Made by a program: the position numbers and the translations under genes. Positions 45,001 to 58,485 of a DNA stretch of 64,000 bases are shown here, in pieces. Each line of letters begins with the position of its first letter. The first letter of the stretch is position 1. The DNA comes from Staphylotrichum longicolle (taxonomy: Eukaryota > Ascomycota > Sordariomycetes > Sordariales > Chaetomiaceae). The notes below the pieces were generated by a model that had not been told where the DNA came from, did not search any database, and worked only from the letters and a program-made list of their open reading frames with translations. The stretch covers positions 2,242,468 through 2,306,467 of the forward strand of contig JAHCVI010000005.1 of the NCBI GenBank assembly GCA_019096155.1, written 5' to 3'.

Positions 45001-47790
45001 TGTTTGGGGCAGCCCGTCGGTTTGCCGGTTGTGCCCGGACGGGCGGGCCCCGACGCCGGATGACCTGGGTCCAAGCGAACAGCGCCAGTGCGCGAACCCC
45101 CCAAATTGTGGCATGTTTCTCCTGCCGCTTTGTTGTTGAGCAACTGCCAGTGAGTTTGGAGGGGCATCAATGCCACCCGCAAGATGCGATTGGCTAGGGC
45201 CGGCACGAGGGCAGGTCGGGTGCGGCAGTGGTAACTTCCGTCGAGTATTGCCGACAGATAGAGTGTGTTGGCTGGCGATGGGCGCTTGTTCGCGCAAAAA
45301 TGGGCGATTGAGACGCGGCAGCTCGCGAACGGACGCGGGTGCAGGCGCAAGCGCAGGGGAAAGGGGCGCCTGGTGGGGGAGAAGGACGTCGGACAGACGA
45401 CCCAGAAGATCGCAGACACCCCCCCCACCCAGACCTGTTTCCGATGGCGCCAAACCCTTCTCGGCCACCTACCCCCAGTCTGAGCCATAGGCCTGGTCCC
45501 AGCCCGAACAGGGGTGCATTCTGTGCGCAGCCCTATATTAAGTAACGTCATCACCCCTCCATCACAGTCCCGGGGTGGATTGTGTTCCTGGCCTGCAAAC
45601 AAGCACCGGGCCTCGGACGGCAGGGTGCAGCCATGTGTTCTCAAATGGTGCTTCTTCGGCCAGCGCCTGGCGGCGGATTGGAACTTGCGACTGCGTCCCA
45701 TTCTTTGCCTGGTCGGCAGGGTGAAAGTGAGGCTTGAGCGCAGCGAAAGAGAAATTGTCCGATGTCCATTTTGAGAAGCTCAGCCGTTTGGGCTTTTCCG
45801 TGTCGGAACAAGCGCTTGCGGGCCCGGTCCCGACTTCGAAGTGGCTTGTTCTCTTCCTCGTTTGCTTCCTGTTGTGGTGATCGCATTAACTTGCATACCA
45901 TCCCGAATGGAGTGTACTGTAGTGTACGTGGAGTCCCATGGTGACGACGAGAAGTTCCAAGACAGACCGTTGCACCCGTCCCCAGAGATCGTCGATCGAC
46001 AAGCGCCGTCGCCAGACGCACCACCCCACAGCCCTGCAGGCGCTCTGACTCTGGTGAGAGACCTTTACCCGCCAGCGGCGTTCCATCGCAGCCCTTGCGG
46101 CTGGCGCTCTTGTGCGGGAGCCGAGCCGCGGAGTCGCCTCCGAAACCGCGGAGGGGTGTGCCATTTGAGACTTTACCATGTCCGTCGGTTGCCGTTTTCG
46201 GCAACAACAGATGGACCCAGCACGCGCGGTAGCGGTTGGCAGGCAGGATATGTAGATAGTGGGGTGCTTGAGCAATCACCGACTGACCGTGGGCGATCTG
46301 TCCGAACTGGGTGTGTGGCAAGTATTGACACGCGAAAAGAGGGAAAATGCTTCAACAAGAGGAAGGAAGGGAACGCTCGGTTTCTCGCTCGATCGTTTTC
46401 CATGTGACGGAAAAACTAAAAACCAAACAATCACATCGATGGGATTTTCGAGGCGTGAAAGTGTCAAGAAAGCGGGGATTGGAATTGCAGGAGGCTCTTG
46501 TGGGGAGCGTGGGTGGAGGGGGCTTGTGGGTCCCGGCCCAGTCTGGAACGACCCTCCACACGGGCCACGCCATGCTACTCCACTGCTCCACTGCTCCTGT
46601 GGGTTCTTCCTCCCTGATTCAGTTTTTGAACTTGCTTGCTCCCTTGGTCGCCGTTGAGATGGAGAATGAGAGCTGACGAAGGAAATTGACATGAAAAATC
46701 AGTCGCCGAGCCTTCGTATCCAGGTGCGCTTCTCTTCTCGCGGACTGTGCGCTGTCGGCTGTGTAACAATAACACATAGCGCCCGGCGCGGCACTGTGAT
46801 GGACAAGGGCAGCAACCAGGGAAAAAGCGCAATCAAGGTTTCGAAGACGTGACTTCAAGGGTTGTCACTTCTGCAGGTGTGATTTCCTGGCGTTCCAGCG
46901 CACTGGAGATCCTGTCCCTGTTCGGCCTTCTCTCCTCATGCACCGTGTCGTCGCATTGCCCAGCAACTGGCTCAGACTGGGAAAGCGCCTCACTGCCCGT
47001 GCCTCGATCGATCCAGTCCGGGGGTTTCGGGAAGCCGAGCCTCAGTCAACCCAGACTGACACCCTCTTTGTCCCAGCCACCCCCCACACCCTGCGCCTCC
47101 CGGAGGAACTGCCCTGGTGCCACGGCTAGCCATGCTTCACCCAAGCCAGCAAAAGAGGAAAAAGCAAAACATTCCCCATTTTGTATGTATGTAGTAATCC
47201 CCCTGGATGCTGCTGTGCTGTTTGTCTCGCTTGATGCCCCGGTTTTCTGTCATCCCCCCTCGCCTGCGCCGTGAGAAACATTACGACATACACTGAAGTA
47301 AATGGTACATAAAAACATGACCGAAGCTGTTTAATACAGGTTAAATATACATGCTGGTGAAGGGGAAAAAAAGAGAAAAAAGAAGAAGAAAACCAAAGAA
47401 TAAAGGTCCCTTTCGCCGAGGAGTGTTCGGGGCTACGGAGTGCAGCCGGTGGTGATGTGACAAATCGGGAAGTATCCCCCTGGCGCCGCGTGTTTGTGAC
47501 TCGGGTTCGACACCTCGGCATCCAGCCAATTCCTGCGCGGTGTGAGGTGGATGGAGTCGTGCCTGGAGACGTGCATCGAATTAGGGACGAGTCCGCATTG
47601 TCGGAGACGTGGCACTGTCCCTTTTCCAGGAATTATTCCCCTGGGTCGACCCTGGCCTCTTCTGCGATCCTTGCGACGGTTGCTTCGGTCGATGTGGGAA
47701 TTGCCGCAAAAGGAAAGGGGCGAAAGCGTGGCCCAAACCGCAACAAGTTTGGCCCGAGTGGGCGAGGCTGAAACACCGTAAAATTAAGGT

Positions 47791-49509
47791 TCAGTCGTTA
47801 TCTCCCGGTCGCGTGGCTGCTGATCCCTGGACTCCACCACCACCGCGAAGTTTTTCCTCCGACGACCGCCGTGAGTGCCTGCGCTCGTTTTCGCCAAATT
47901 GCGCCTGGGGGTGCTGTGGTTGGTGCTGCTGCTGCTGCTGCTGATGGTGGTGGTGGTGCCGTGCTTCCGATGTTGGCCCTGGTGCGAAGTGCGTTGTCGT
48001 CGCCCTTGGAGACTGCGGGTGGTCTGACAGGAGCGATGAAACCGAGTGCGCCCCGGTCCTCCCGGATGGTGCCTGTGCAGATGGAGGCACGAAGTGCGGG
48101 ACCTGGCCCTGGTGCAGGGTTGAGGATGAGGGCTCGCCGCCTTCCCGCACCGAGCTTGCCCCTGACGTGTGCATCGGGGACACTCTCTCTGCCTGGCCCC
48201 GAGCTCCGCGCGAGCCCGCCACCACCGCCGGTCCGGTATGATCCCACGTCGCTCCTTTGCCGCGAGTGTCCCCTCCTGCGACCCAGTGGCGGGTTGGACA
48301 GCCCTGTGCTGTGTGCGAAGGGTGGCGAACGCTGCCGATGTGTCGTCGTTGGCGGAGGCGCTGGCTGCTGGGGCCCGGGTGCCTTTCGTTTCCGGGGTGA
48401 TTCCCCTACTACGTGAAAACGAGCTCGGTTAGCCCCCCTCCCCAGCCAGAGCCTCATGATCGCGATTTGGTTTTGGACGAACCTGAGGGCGTAGCTGGCT
48501 GCTCGACGCCGCTCCGTCCTCCTGCTTGCGACGTCGGGGGCTGCCAGTGGTGGAAATAAATGGACGGCGACGCCTGTGCCTCCTGTTGCTGTTGTGATTG
48601 GGCGAGCCCTGCTTGGTGTGTAGCCGCTGAAGAGCCACCCGGACCGCCGGGGACATTGGTGTTGAGATTTGGCAAGGCGGATCCGCCCCCGATACCCGGC
48701 CGTCCCGCCATCACCCCGGGCATGCTCAGTCCTCTCGGCCTCGTCGGCGAGCCTGGGTAGCCCGACACGTATCCGCTGGGAAGTCCCTGTGCCGAGCCCG
48801 GCGTGGATGGAACGCCTCCTGAGACCGAGTACTGACCGTACGCCTGGGCTTGGGAGTCCCGTCTCTGGTGCTCCGAAGAGACAGCGCCTGGTGGCATCAG
48901 CGCAGGGGGGTGTTGCTGAGGGTTTTGTGACAGCATAAACTGCTGCGCCCACTCCAAGGCCGCCGGCGAGAGTGCCCCACCACCCATGCCTGCGAAGACA
49001 ACCGGCACCAACGGCGGCGGTATTCCTCCTTGCAGGGAAGTCCGTAGGATCTCGTGCTCCATCCTCCTCTGTTCGAGACGGTAGCTTTCCTGCCTCGTCC
49101 TCTCCTCTTCCTGTCTCCGCTTGTCTTCCTCTGCCTTGGCAGCCAGCCAGGCTCTCATCGACTCCTCATGCCATGGAGGAGCTGGCGGAAGCTGACCCAG
49201 CGCCTGGCTCTGTGAAGGCGGGGGGTGGTGGAACGGGTTGGCCGACCGATAGGCTTGGTGGCGCTTGTGGGGTCCGGATCCGGGTGGCGGTTGAACTGGA
49301 GGCAGAGCCGCCGGCGGAGGCAATCCACGATGAGGCGCCGACATGAGCTGCTCGGACAGATTGCCGCCTCCGGAGTGGTGAGCGGCTGCTGCTGCTTCTG
49401 GCCAGGCTCCATATATCAAGGGGGAGAAAGGGCGAGAGGTGCTCGCGGGGGTGGGTAGGTCATGGACGGGCCTGTAGCCGTACTGCACTGGCTTGTTGAT
49501 TGTAAGCAT
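47791..49509 (-). CDS. Conserved fungal protein with coiled coil, function unknown
   Basis: Exon 1 is 48483-49509, exon 2 starts at 48408 (74-bp intron 48409-48482; GTTCGT donor, GCTAAC branch, GTAG acceptor). It starts MLTINKPVQYGYRPVHDLPTP, which I think is conserved in Sordariomycetes but cannot name. Residues about 115-160 form a charged coiled coil (WLAAKAEEDKRRQEEE, RLEQRRMEHEIL), followed by GIPPPLVPVVFAGMGGG and Pro/Gln/Gly-rich disorder. A basic ESPRKRKAPG stretch in exon 2 could be a nuclear signal. The end reads better in a second frame (HTSGASSVREGGE, HSVSSLLSD, a His/Gln run, NERRHSRRSSEEK) ending at 47791, so one frame break lies near 48190-48225. The first frame would end at 47798. 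A regulatory nuclear role is a guess. Confidence 0.7.
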
Positions 49510-52500
49510 CCTCGTCTAAGTATACGCTATAGGCGAGGAAGCAAGATCGGGAAGCAGCTGCGTGAGGTGAAGCAGGCGGGAGTTTCTTAAAAGGAGTGGG
49601 ACAGAACAAAATGAGTGCGGGTGAAGCTGGCTGGCTGGGAAAGAGAGCGAAGAGAGGGGGGCAGGGTGGGAAAGAAGAAATGGAAATAACCTTTTGGATG
49701 GGCAAGCTGGATGTGGCGGCCAGCCTAGTGGTGGGAGCAACGGAGGGTACCAGGCGGGGCGTGTGGTGATGAAACGTCGAAGTACTTATGACAGAGCCCA
49801 CCCTGATTTGGCCATTGGCGCGCTGGATAGAAATATAAGTACTTGCTAAGGTAGGAAAAAGGCGGGGGCGGCGGGTGGATGAGCAGCAAGTCCAAGGCCA
49901 GACAAGCAGCTCCAGTGCAGCCCACTATGCTCGAGGCGGAGTTAGTGTCGAGCGGGAGAGGCGAGGGTGACCCTGGCTCCGTGCCTCCTTGCCCCGTCCC
50001 GATCTGTCTCCCTTTCTGCACTTAGCGGATGTCGTGGGAGGCCGCGTTTGTTCGGACGGTGGCTCAATCCTGTTATTTCCCCACAGTACGGGCAGTACAG
50101 TCAAGATGCGGTTAGAAGAACGAGTCAAAGTGACCGGGGGGCGTTGATGAGAGGGGAGCGGCAACAATTTGTAACCCAATTTGATGGTTTACCGTTTAGG
50201 CAAGCAAGCGAGCGGAAACAATGTGGAGCAAAAGGGCTCCGGAGGTGCCCTGAGCTATTTCATTTGGACGCAGTGCGTATCAGAACAGATTGACACAAGG
50301 GTCTCGAGGGAGGGTCGAGCAGAGAGAGGTAGGTCCCTTCGGAAGACTCGAGACGGGATACCGGGCGAGTAAACAGACCACAGGACGCTCAGGACCAGTC
50401 GATCATCGAAAGAAACCCGCGGGAAGCACTCCGTTGGCGGGGACGTGCCAGGAGAAAGTCGAAATGCATAGTTCTCGGGGCTGGTGCCAAGCTGATACCA
50501 GGGATCGGGGGAGCAAAGATGGCCGGGTGAGCAACTCAAAGCAGTCTTGCCTGTCCTGTCTTGAACATCCTAGTCCAAAGAGAGCGTGTTGCCCACACCA
50601 CCGGGATCCAGGAATGACAAGGCTGGCGGGCGCCTTTTGCTCAGAAGGGGGAGGTGCAGAAAGTGGGTTGAGCCGTCTGTTTTTAGCATGCCGTTCCAAG
50701 CCCTGGTCAGTCCTCTGGCCCAATTGTTCCAGGAGCACAGGGCCGGCGCAGGGGGTGTGTTCTGAAAAACGCAGGGCAGATCCGCACTGGCGTGTTGATG
50801 ACGAGAGACTGATGAGCCAATCAACGCCTGGGGCTGAGGGGTGCGAATAGAAACTGCTACAGAGGGGTCGCCAGTTGTTCAAGAGGAAGCAGGATAATCC
50901 AGAAGTCTCGTCACGCACCTCTGTGCGAGGATGACCTTTTCCATGGTGTCAGTGAGAATAACCCTCCACAGGAGCTTTGCTTGTAGAGCTGTGAGAAGTC
51001 AGCTGCAGGCCAGGTGCAAGAAATGGCAGGCCAAAAAACACACCGGCAGCCAAGATGACAGGCTAACGAGACAGCGATATTGACCGGAGAGGTACCTGCC
51101 TAACAGCGATGGGGCCATTTGGGTTCAGGTGCAGCTGCGGGCGGGTTAACCGCGCAGAGAGAGTGTGTGTGGGCAGTTGAGTGCAACCCACACCAGGAGT
51201 GAACAAGGGCCATGTTGGGTTTGCATGACGCGCCTCCGATGCCACCAGATCACCCTGGGCCAGATGGAGGATACCGCATGTGAGCTGGAATCCCGTGACA
51301 ATTACGGTTGGCTCAAAGCTGTTGGCCATTGTTGAGCACCTTGAATTGGCGACCAGTGTGGCGACTAGGGTCCTGGAGAAAGGCGACTCTGCCGACCATC
51401 CTGCGTGCGTATTTGCCTGATTTGGTCCGAATGGCATCTCTGCACATGACAGAGAGCGGGCTCTGTGCCTAACTTTGGAATGAAGCCGTCGTCATTGCAG
51501 CAGCCACTAGTGATGGGCATAGGGCGCTTTGACAGCATGCGTTATGCGCTCGATGCGGCGAGCATGGGCGGGCAGCAAGGTGCCTGGCCATGGCGAAGTT
51601 GATGGGTTCGTGATGCAAGCGATCCGAGGGCAGGGACGGGTGGGGAACCCAACGGTCGATCTGGCGCTTGTAGCCGCAATGCTAAAGTGCTCGTGCGCCT
51701 CCAGTACATTTTGGTGCAAGATACTGGAACCCTTTGCCGCGATACCGTGAGGGATGGCGGGACGGATGAACATGGATAAGGTACCGTAGGCGGGAGCAGA
51801 GAAGTGCGGAGGATCACCGCAGTAATTCCACCGGATTGGAGGTCATGCGAATGGACCTAGGTATTATGCCAGGTTTCGGGGTAGAGATCGGATTTGCTGC
51901 GAAACATAGGAAAACGAGAACTGAAGGAAGCCACCAATGCGGAAGTGCCTCTTGCTCGGTACCTTCCATACCTTCCAATTCCTGAAGCTCGCGCAGTTTA
52001 CGTGGGAGCGCAACTTCGGATTTGGCAAGAACAGGCAACAAAGGAACTCTCACCAGAGATCGGAGCAGGCAAGTGCGGGCCACAGCTCAGATCCAAAAAA
52101 GGATGGAGTGTGGAATGGTAATTGATGGTAGTGTCGTATGGTACCTGGCAGGAGACGCCGGCACTTGGCTATAGCAGAGTGACTTAAGACATATCAGAAA
52201 AGTCCGGGACGAACTCAAGTTCGGGCGGTGCTTGAACCAGAATTGGAATCCTGTGGACGGAAGAAACGACGCCGCCGAGTTTATTTTCAGGCAAGTGGGC
52301 CGTGCACATGCCAAGAGCATGTGCTTCGGTGCTTGAAGCTTGACAGCAGCTGAAGTTCGACCAATCACAGACAATGGCGAAACGCGAGTCTGCACCTTCA
52401 GGCAGGCGGCAGCAGGTGCCATTCGGTGGCCTGAGCGTGCAAGACCAAAACACACTTCGGACAGCGACCTGCTTCAGAGACCGCTTCAAGTCCGTTTCTT

Positions 52501-55500
52501 TCCTCCAGGGCAACCGCCAAAGCGTCACGGCCATTGCAAACTAGGGTTGTGGTGTGCCGGCTGTTTTTTCTGTTTTACTACGTTGCGTTTGTGTTTCTGC
52601 ATTTAGGTGAACGACGTGACCAGTGTTTGGCATGTTTTGCGTCTCCAAAGGGAACATCGGAGCAACTTCTCGAGACAGACAGAGGAGAGTCAAACTCAAA
52701 TCTGGGACCTTGCCAAATGCTCAGACAGAGGACTGGAATGGAAGGCTGAGCCATCTTTGGTACGCAACCTACCTTACCTTCCCTCGCTGCATGACAAGAC
52801 TCGGCAACATATTCCGAGTCCTGTCGCTCCTTCCTGTCTTGTGTGGTCTTCTGAAAAGTCGAAGACCAACAAAGGTCGCTGCCTGGTACTGCAGTACACG
52901 GAAAATTACCTTACCACGGGCGACCTTCAATTGGTGACCCCACTGGAAGCCGTCGATTTGGTACCTTATGCTGGCAAGACCGGAACATTTCCCGACTTGG
53001 TGACTGAGAGGAAGCCAGGTACTATGCCCAGTGTGGTAAGGTAGTTCAGACGAAAGATCACCGGAAATTTAAAGCTCGCCGATGCCATTGCTGATAGTAT
53101 TCTCCCCTTTCTTTCCCCGTCTCTCGACTCAGATGCACCCCCATGATACTGTGCTCTCTTGTTGTGATGAGAGCAGGGCTTGCCAGTAACGTTTGAGGGT
53201 TAGGTGAGTTTTACTAGTACCGGGGATCCAGGATCCGTGCTCTTCCCCCAACCTGTCTCTCTCTGTTTCCCAAATCCATCGAGACCACCCAACTTAACCC
53301 ATGCAGGGCGACGCAAAACATGGCCTGGACCTGCCGCGGTGTCACCCGAACACACAATCTGCGTCAAACCTTAGTTGGTTTATGAATCACTGCGCGACAC
53401 CCACGCCCCAACGCTGCCGCTGTGCACTGAATCTTCGCGTTTCCACATTCGGGTTTGAGGGAGAGAGGATGGGATCGGCACAAGGTGTGTGAAACCCCAA
53501 CTACCACAGTCGGCCTGTTGAGCGACTCCTTCGCCGTCACAGAGCAGCAATTCCGAGGTTGTGTTGAGCGCTAATCTGCTGTCGAAGTTTCAAATTTACT
53601 AAGATGAGGAGGACCCTGGAGACATGCATACGGCACACACTCGACCCGAGGACCTGCGCATCTGCAGCCTCGACTGCGCATAGGTGATGTTGCATCTCGA
53701 CCGCGGCCAACCAGAAATTCATGAGCTGTCTGTTTTGTTTTGAACACTCTCCGCTCGCTTCTGGCCGCTGTTTCCAACGGGCTTCGACCCGGATTCTGGG
53801 TGCACGGGATGTTCAGGGCCAGCAGCACTCAGTGCTTGGCCCCCCCACGATGTTGATTGATGTGCACCAACGGGTTTCATCCCCTTTGTTTCTCTTCACT
53901 CCACAATCTCTGGGGAGAGGGAGAGTCTGGCTTCGTTGCGAGCACGGTCGCAAGTCAGAGTCCTGCACCGGGAGCTGGAGAATGGAGACTGCAGACTGCC
54001 ACTGGCCCGACCCAAGGTGAGCAAGCCCTTAGAGGGAAGCCCCCGATTTGCAGGAGACATGTCTGACACTCAACAAATGGTAGAAGTCAGGTGTACATTC
54101 CGCGGCGCTTGCTGGGGCACTCCAGGAGAGCCCTTATCCCGACGCCTGTCCGTGGCACGGCTTGAGCAGTGTGCATTCCCACACCTGCAGTCAAGCCAGT
54201 TAGGAAATTCCTGAGGGGCCGGTCTGCAACCACAAAGGAGCGCCGGCCGCGTGTGATAAAAAAAGCTTACCCTAGGCCAATGGCACCTTGGACTCTCGAT
54301 TCAAAGCGGAAACAAACACCGGGCTCCGAAGCCGGTTTGGCATCTCGATACAGGCCAGCTTCCACCCCGAGACTTACTCCTCAGCCATCGGCGTCATCTA
54401 TTCTGGGCCTGTTGTTCGGCCGATGTCTGACGAACTTTGCACCTCGGACGCTGCACAATGGTCTCGTCACAAGTTTTGGACGAACATTCGAGAAGGACGA
54501 TCAAATCGACCCTTAGCAGACCGCCCGTTGTCTCGGTCACGACCTCGGCATCCAATTCAAACTGGTGCGTTGAGACATGGACGACACCCCGTGCTTCAGA
54601 TTTCAACGAGAAGTTGCATCATGGTTTTCTCCTCTCCTAGTAGAGGGCGAGGGCCTTGTGGGCTGCTCTCATAAAGCAAATGGCCCAACGTTCATACCGG
54701 TGTGTGTTCACCTCGCATCCAGCATTTCCCGACGTCGGCGTCCTTGCCGAGCGAGCTTCGATCTCGACTTGTATTCTGTGGCACTGCTTCGAGTCAAGCT
54801 CTCTTTTCGTCTTCCGGAACATTTTCAAGCTATTCTCACAAAGCTGAGCCCATGGCCCGCTAATCTTTCCCTCATCACAAACGTTTCAGCCACACAGACA
54901 CAGCTTGCCCTGACTGCAAATGCCGGTCTTGGGCACCCACCATGGCAGCCTGTGCAGTGGATCTATTTGAGGGACCCAACGGATATGTCGTAAAACTGTG
55001 GCGTCTTCAGCACCTCCTTTGTCGTCTGACCAGCTCCGAGTGGAAGCGCCCTCCCCCCGCACCTCGCCTTGGATTGCTGCCAGGAGCAGAACCGCACATG
55101 TGGCGCCCAGTACCCTTGTGTACAGTTAACGCTAGACTTGGGTCCCCGGGTCGCAAGAATTGCTGACTAGAGAAGTGGTCTTGTTTCAGGTTGTTGTTCA
55201 ACCTGACAAGGAGGAGCTGGTCCGAGCCGATGTCACACTGGCTGCATGCACTCTTTCGGAGTCGGCCTTGGCAATGTTGTAACTAACTTCACAGGCAGAG
55301 CATCGCCTGCGGGCCGATGCTTGAGCTTGCTTCCGTCGCCTCCCATTCTCGCCCCCGGAAACAGTAGGTCCGAAGAAGAGTACGCGAGGTTATATATGCC
55401 ATAAGTGCTGAAGTGCACATACCCGCGCCATCTCCGAGCGACACTCTCCCTCATTGCGATGCTCTCCCCTGTCAGAAGCATTCAGGGGCCTCGATGAGAC

Positions 55501-57403
55501 TCAGGCCTGCCACCGCCGTACGACAGGAACAAGTGATGCACACAAGCGCCCAGGGGCCTAAACTTTGAGGTCGTCCTTTCAATTGCTCGTCGGAACCATA
55601 CAACCCGTCACCCGGTTGAGCAGGCGGTCCATTGGGCCAAGTGGATTCAGGCACTGACGCGTTCGATGGTACGTTTGAGATATGCCCCATCAAGGGAACC
55701 CAAAGACCCAGTATACGGACCAGAGGATGGCGGGAGAATTTTCACGGAGAGAAACACCAGTAATGTCCTCCACCCTGGATAAAGTGCCAGCAAATTTGAT
55801 GACGACCACAGATCAGAACTCGAATCGTCAAGACACGCTGCAGGCCCCCATGCTTGAGACTTTGGCCAAAACTCCCTGGAAAAGGAGCACTGGTGGGGCT
55901 CGCAAGCAAGAGCCGGTGAGGTTCACGGACAGTCAACAGGGCCGCGACTCTCAAACTGACTACACAGTACCGTCGTGTACTTGTGTTTGGTTCGGGAACT
56001 CTGATCAGAAACAGCCCCTGGAGCCCAGTGACGGGAACTGGCATCGGAGGCTTCTCGCTCTGGGAGCGTTCTATATGGCTCCACAGCTGGATCCGGAAAT
56101 CAGGCGCCGCCAGCGCGTCTCCCGAGCTTCGAGAAGGACCAAGACACGGAACCGACAGGCTCACCGGACTTCCGTCTGTCATACAAGCCGAGAGAATGGT
56201 TGGGGCAGAGGACACAGGGCGGCCTGCCCAAGTCAGCGGCATCAGAAACTGGCAATTGCGGATAAGGCTTGGGAATACCCCCGGCAAAGTGTTGCTTGAT
56301 GTTTGTGCTTGCTTCTGCCTGCTTGCGGGTTGCGACAGAAGGATTAACAAAAGCCACCGCCAGACCTCCCAAGTCATTTTCCTGACGAGGGTCTTTCCTA
56401 TTCTGGCGCTGCAGTTGCGTCTTGACCGGTCACAGAAGTTTGGTGACTCGCTTTCCGCCCTGTTGACGATCAGGCAAACTCCTGTGGGAGACCGGGCCGT
56501 CATGTTTTGCGGTGTTCCAGGTTTCGTTCGACCCGCATCGTCAGATTGAGGTTTTCAGAACAAGAAACGGTCCCTTCCAAGGGGCGGATGGCCCTCTTAC
56601 TTTTCCCCTTCGGTTGCAGCGCCAAAACACTTGGTTTTGCTTCCCGGGTGCCCCCAGGTTACATCAGACCTGCCACGGACCATGTCTGGATCAGCCCCCC
56701 TGTGACGCCCATCCATCATTCAGGGGCAGAAGGACGTCTGTTCCCGATGCCATAGATTATCAAAGTCTGGAACCGATTACGACAGGCAACAACAACGGGG
56801 CGCTGCAACGCTGGGGGCTGTCTGGCAAATCACCTGCAGTTGCTTGCCCAGCTCACAAAGTCACGCACTGTCAGAAGACAAGCCACATGCCAAGACCCAA
56901 GACAACGTCCGCTCTTCCCGCGAACGCTTTCTAGACCGGCGTCGAGGAGGGCACTGTCACAGGAAATGCGGTATGTCTGGCTGGCTGTCCGAGGGGGCCA
57001 TCCAGCAAAGCAAGTGGCCGTCTCGTGTCTAAGACTTGCCTATCAAAAGAAATAACAGGACGGTGGCTCGCAGCTACATGTAAGTCAAGCAAGTCAAGCA
57101 AGACCGAGGGGGGTGGTGACCTGGGAGCTGTCTCAGAACACTGCTGTTCTAGCCCGTTTGTTCTGGAAGACTTCCTCTTTGCATGCATCCCAGGTCAAAC
57201 TGATCTCTTCATCTGCACTGTTCAGCCGATCTACTGAGCCCGGTATTGTTAGCCAGCCACGCCAGCCCTATTGAAAATCCGACTGCCCTCACGGCATGCT
57301 TGATAGGCAGTTTCTGATCAGTGGCGGTTGGTGACGGCGGAATAGGAAGGACCTCTGAGTCCATGATCTATACCTGTACGCCTGGCTGGTACCTATAAAA
57401 ATT

Positions 57404-57411
57404 CGCGCTCT
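57404..57411 (+). promoter_or_regulatory. TATA-box-like element in a gene-free region
   Basis: TATAAAAA preceded by GGTACC. No gene follows that I can recognise, so it may mark a non-coding transcript or be chance. Confidence 0.2.
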
Positions 57412-58464
57412 GCTCCGGTGTCTCGAAAGCAAGACAAAAAGACAGACGCACGCCACGTTGTTGTTCAACCAGCGTCGATCTTCGGGGTCGTACAGGAGTG
57501 GACAAGAAACGCCACTCTGGCGGTGATGAGGATATGTAGGCGTGGCGGGCCCCGGCTGATGCTCGTGACTCCCGAGACAGCAACGCGAGAGAGACAGATT
57601 GGAGACCTGAGGCTGTGCGTTGAACACGGTTGCCCACAAGAATAGAGTTGGTAAGGTTGGTCACGGACCACTCATGGGAAGTCATGGAGAGAGGGCGTGG
57701 CAAGCAAACACCGCGCAAGACCAAACTCTCCAACACGTTTTATCTCAACACTTTCAATGTGCCCCGGCTAGCCTGAAGAGGAGAGCCAAACGCGCGATAT
57801 GTATAGAGACAGGGTGTGTCCTCGACAGATAAACATCGGCAACGCCGTGTTGCGCCACTCCGCATTATCAAGATCAGAGGTCATTCCTACATCACGGTAT
57901 GGTAGATTTCTGAACGAGCTATGCAACAAGGGACGTGTGTGTACTCCTGAACTTAACGTTTATATCCTCCTGCCCTCCTGCATTTGCCTTGCCATCCCTT
58001 CTTCTCATGACAGACATGCAAATCAAGGAGGTCCTCTGTGCCACAACAAGCAACGACAATAGGGATCACCAGAAGAAAAAGACGAGAAAAAAAAAAAAAA
58101 AACAACTGCACAGCTACACATGAACATCAACGCCTACAGTGCCTCCATCACCCAGGCTTTACACAGGCCCTCCCCGACCCAGCCCCCGGACCTATGCCAT
58201 CAACTTAAAACAAAACCGCACAGAACAATCCAAGTACACAGTAATCTCTCCCCCCAAGGCTCCAACAACCCCAAAGATCACCCGCTAAATCCTCATTCCC
58301 CATCTTTTCCATGACCGATTTGATTTGACAACAAAGAAACGGGTATGTGTTTATGTACTTTAAGCATAACGTACCAAACCAATTACCTTTCCCTCCCTAC
58401 CCCTACCCCTACCCCTAATCCCTCCTTGGCCATCCTTCCTCCCTTCCTTCGCCCGTGCTCCCCT

Positions 58465-58485
58465 CTGTCTGTCTGTCTGTCTGTC
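58465..58485. repeat. Microsatellite, CTGT x 5
   Basis: Five CTGT units plus a C. Confidence 0.85.

Larger units (their letters stand above)
39781..47790. other. 8-kb stretch without recognised gene, between two convergent genes
   Basis: Neither strand shows conserved domains or coding-like composition. Several open frames are long (410 codons, 44469-45701 minus; 317 codons, 41968-42921 minus) but give Cys/Trp/Arg/Pro-rich products without a family. Microsatellites cluster at 41.6-42.1 kb, and one TACCTTACC occurs at 41632-41640. A non-coding RNA or an unrecognised gene is possible. Confidence 0.45.

Noticed and set aside
47480..47530. GGTTCGAC motif resembling a tRNA T-arm
   Set aside because: The flanking bases do not form the T stem and no anticodon or D arm is visible.
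55682..56299. 205-codon plus-strand frame in the gene-free stretch
   Set aside because: No recognisable motif, overlaps a longer minus-strand frame, and composition is not coding-like.
58390..58425. CCTACCCCTACCCC run resembling telomere repeats
   Set aside because: Unit is CCCCTA repeated three times with variants, in a generally CT-rich tract; looks like a local simple repeat.
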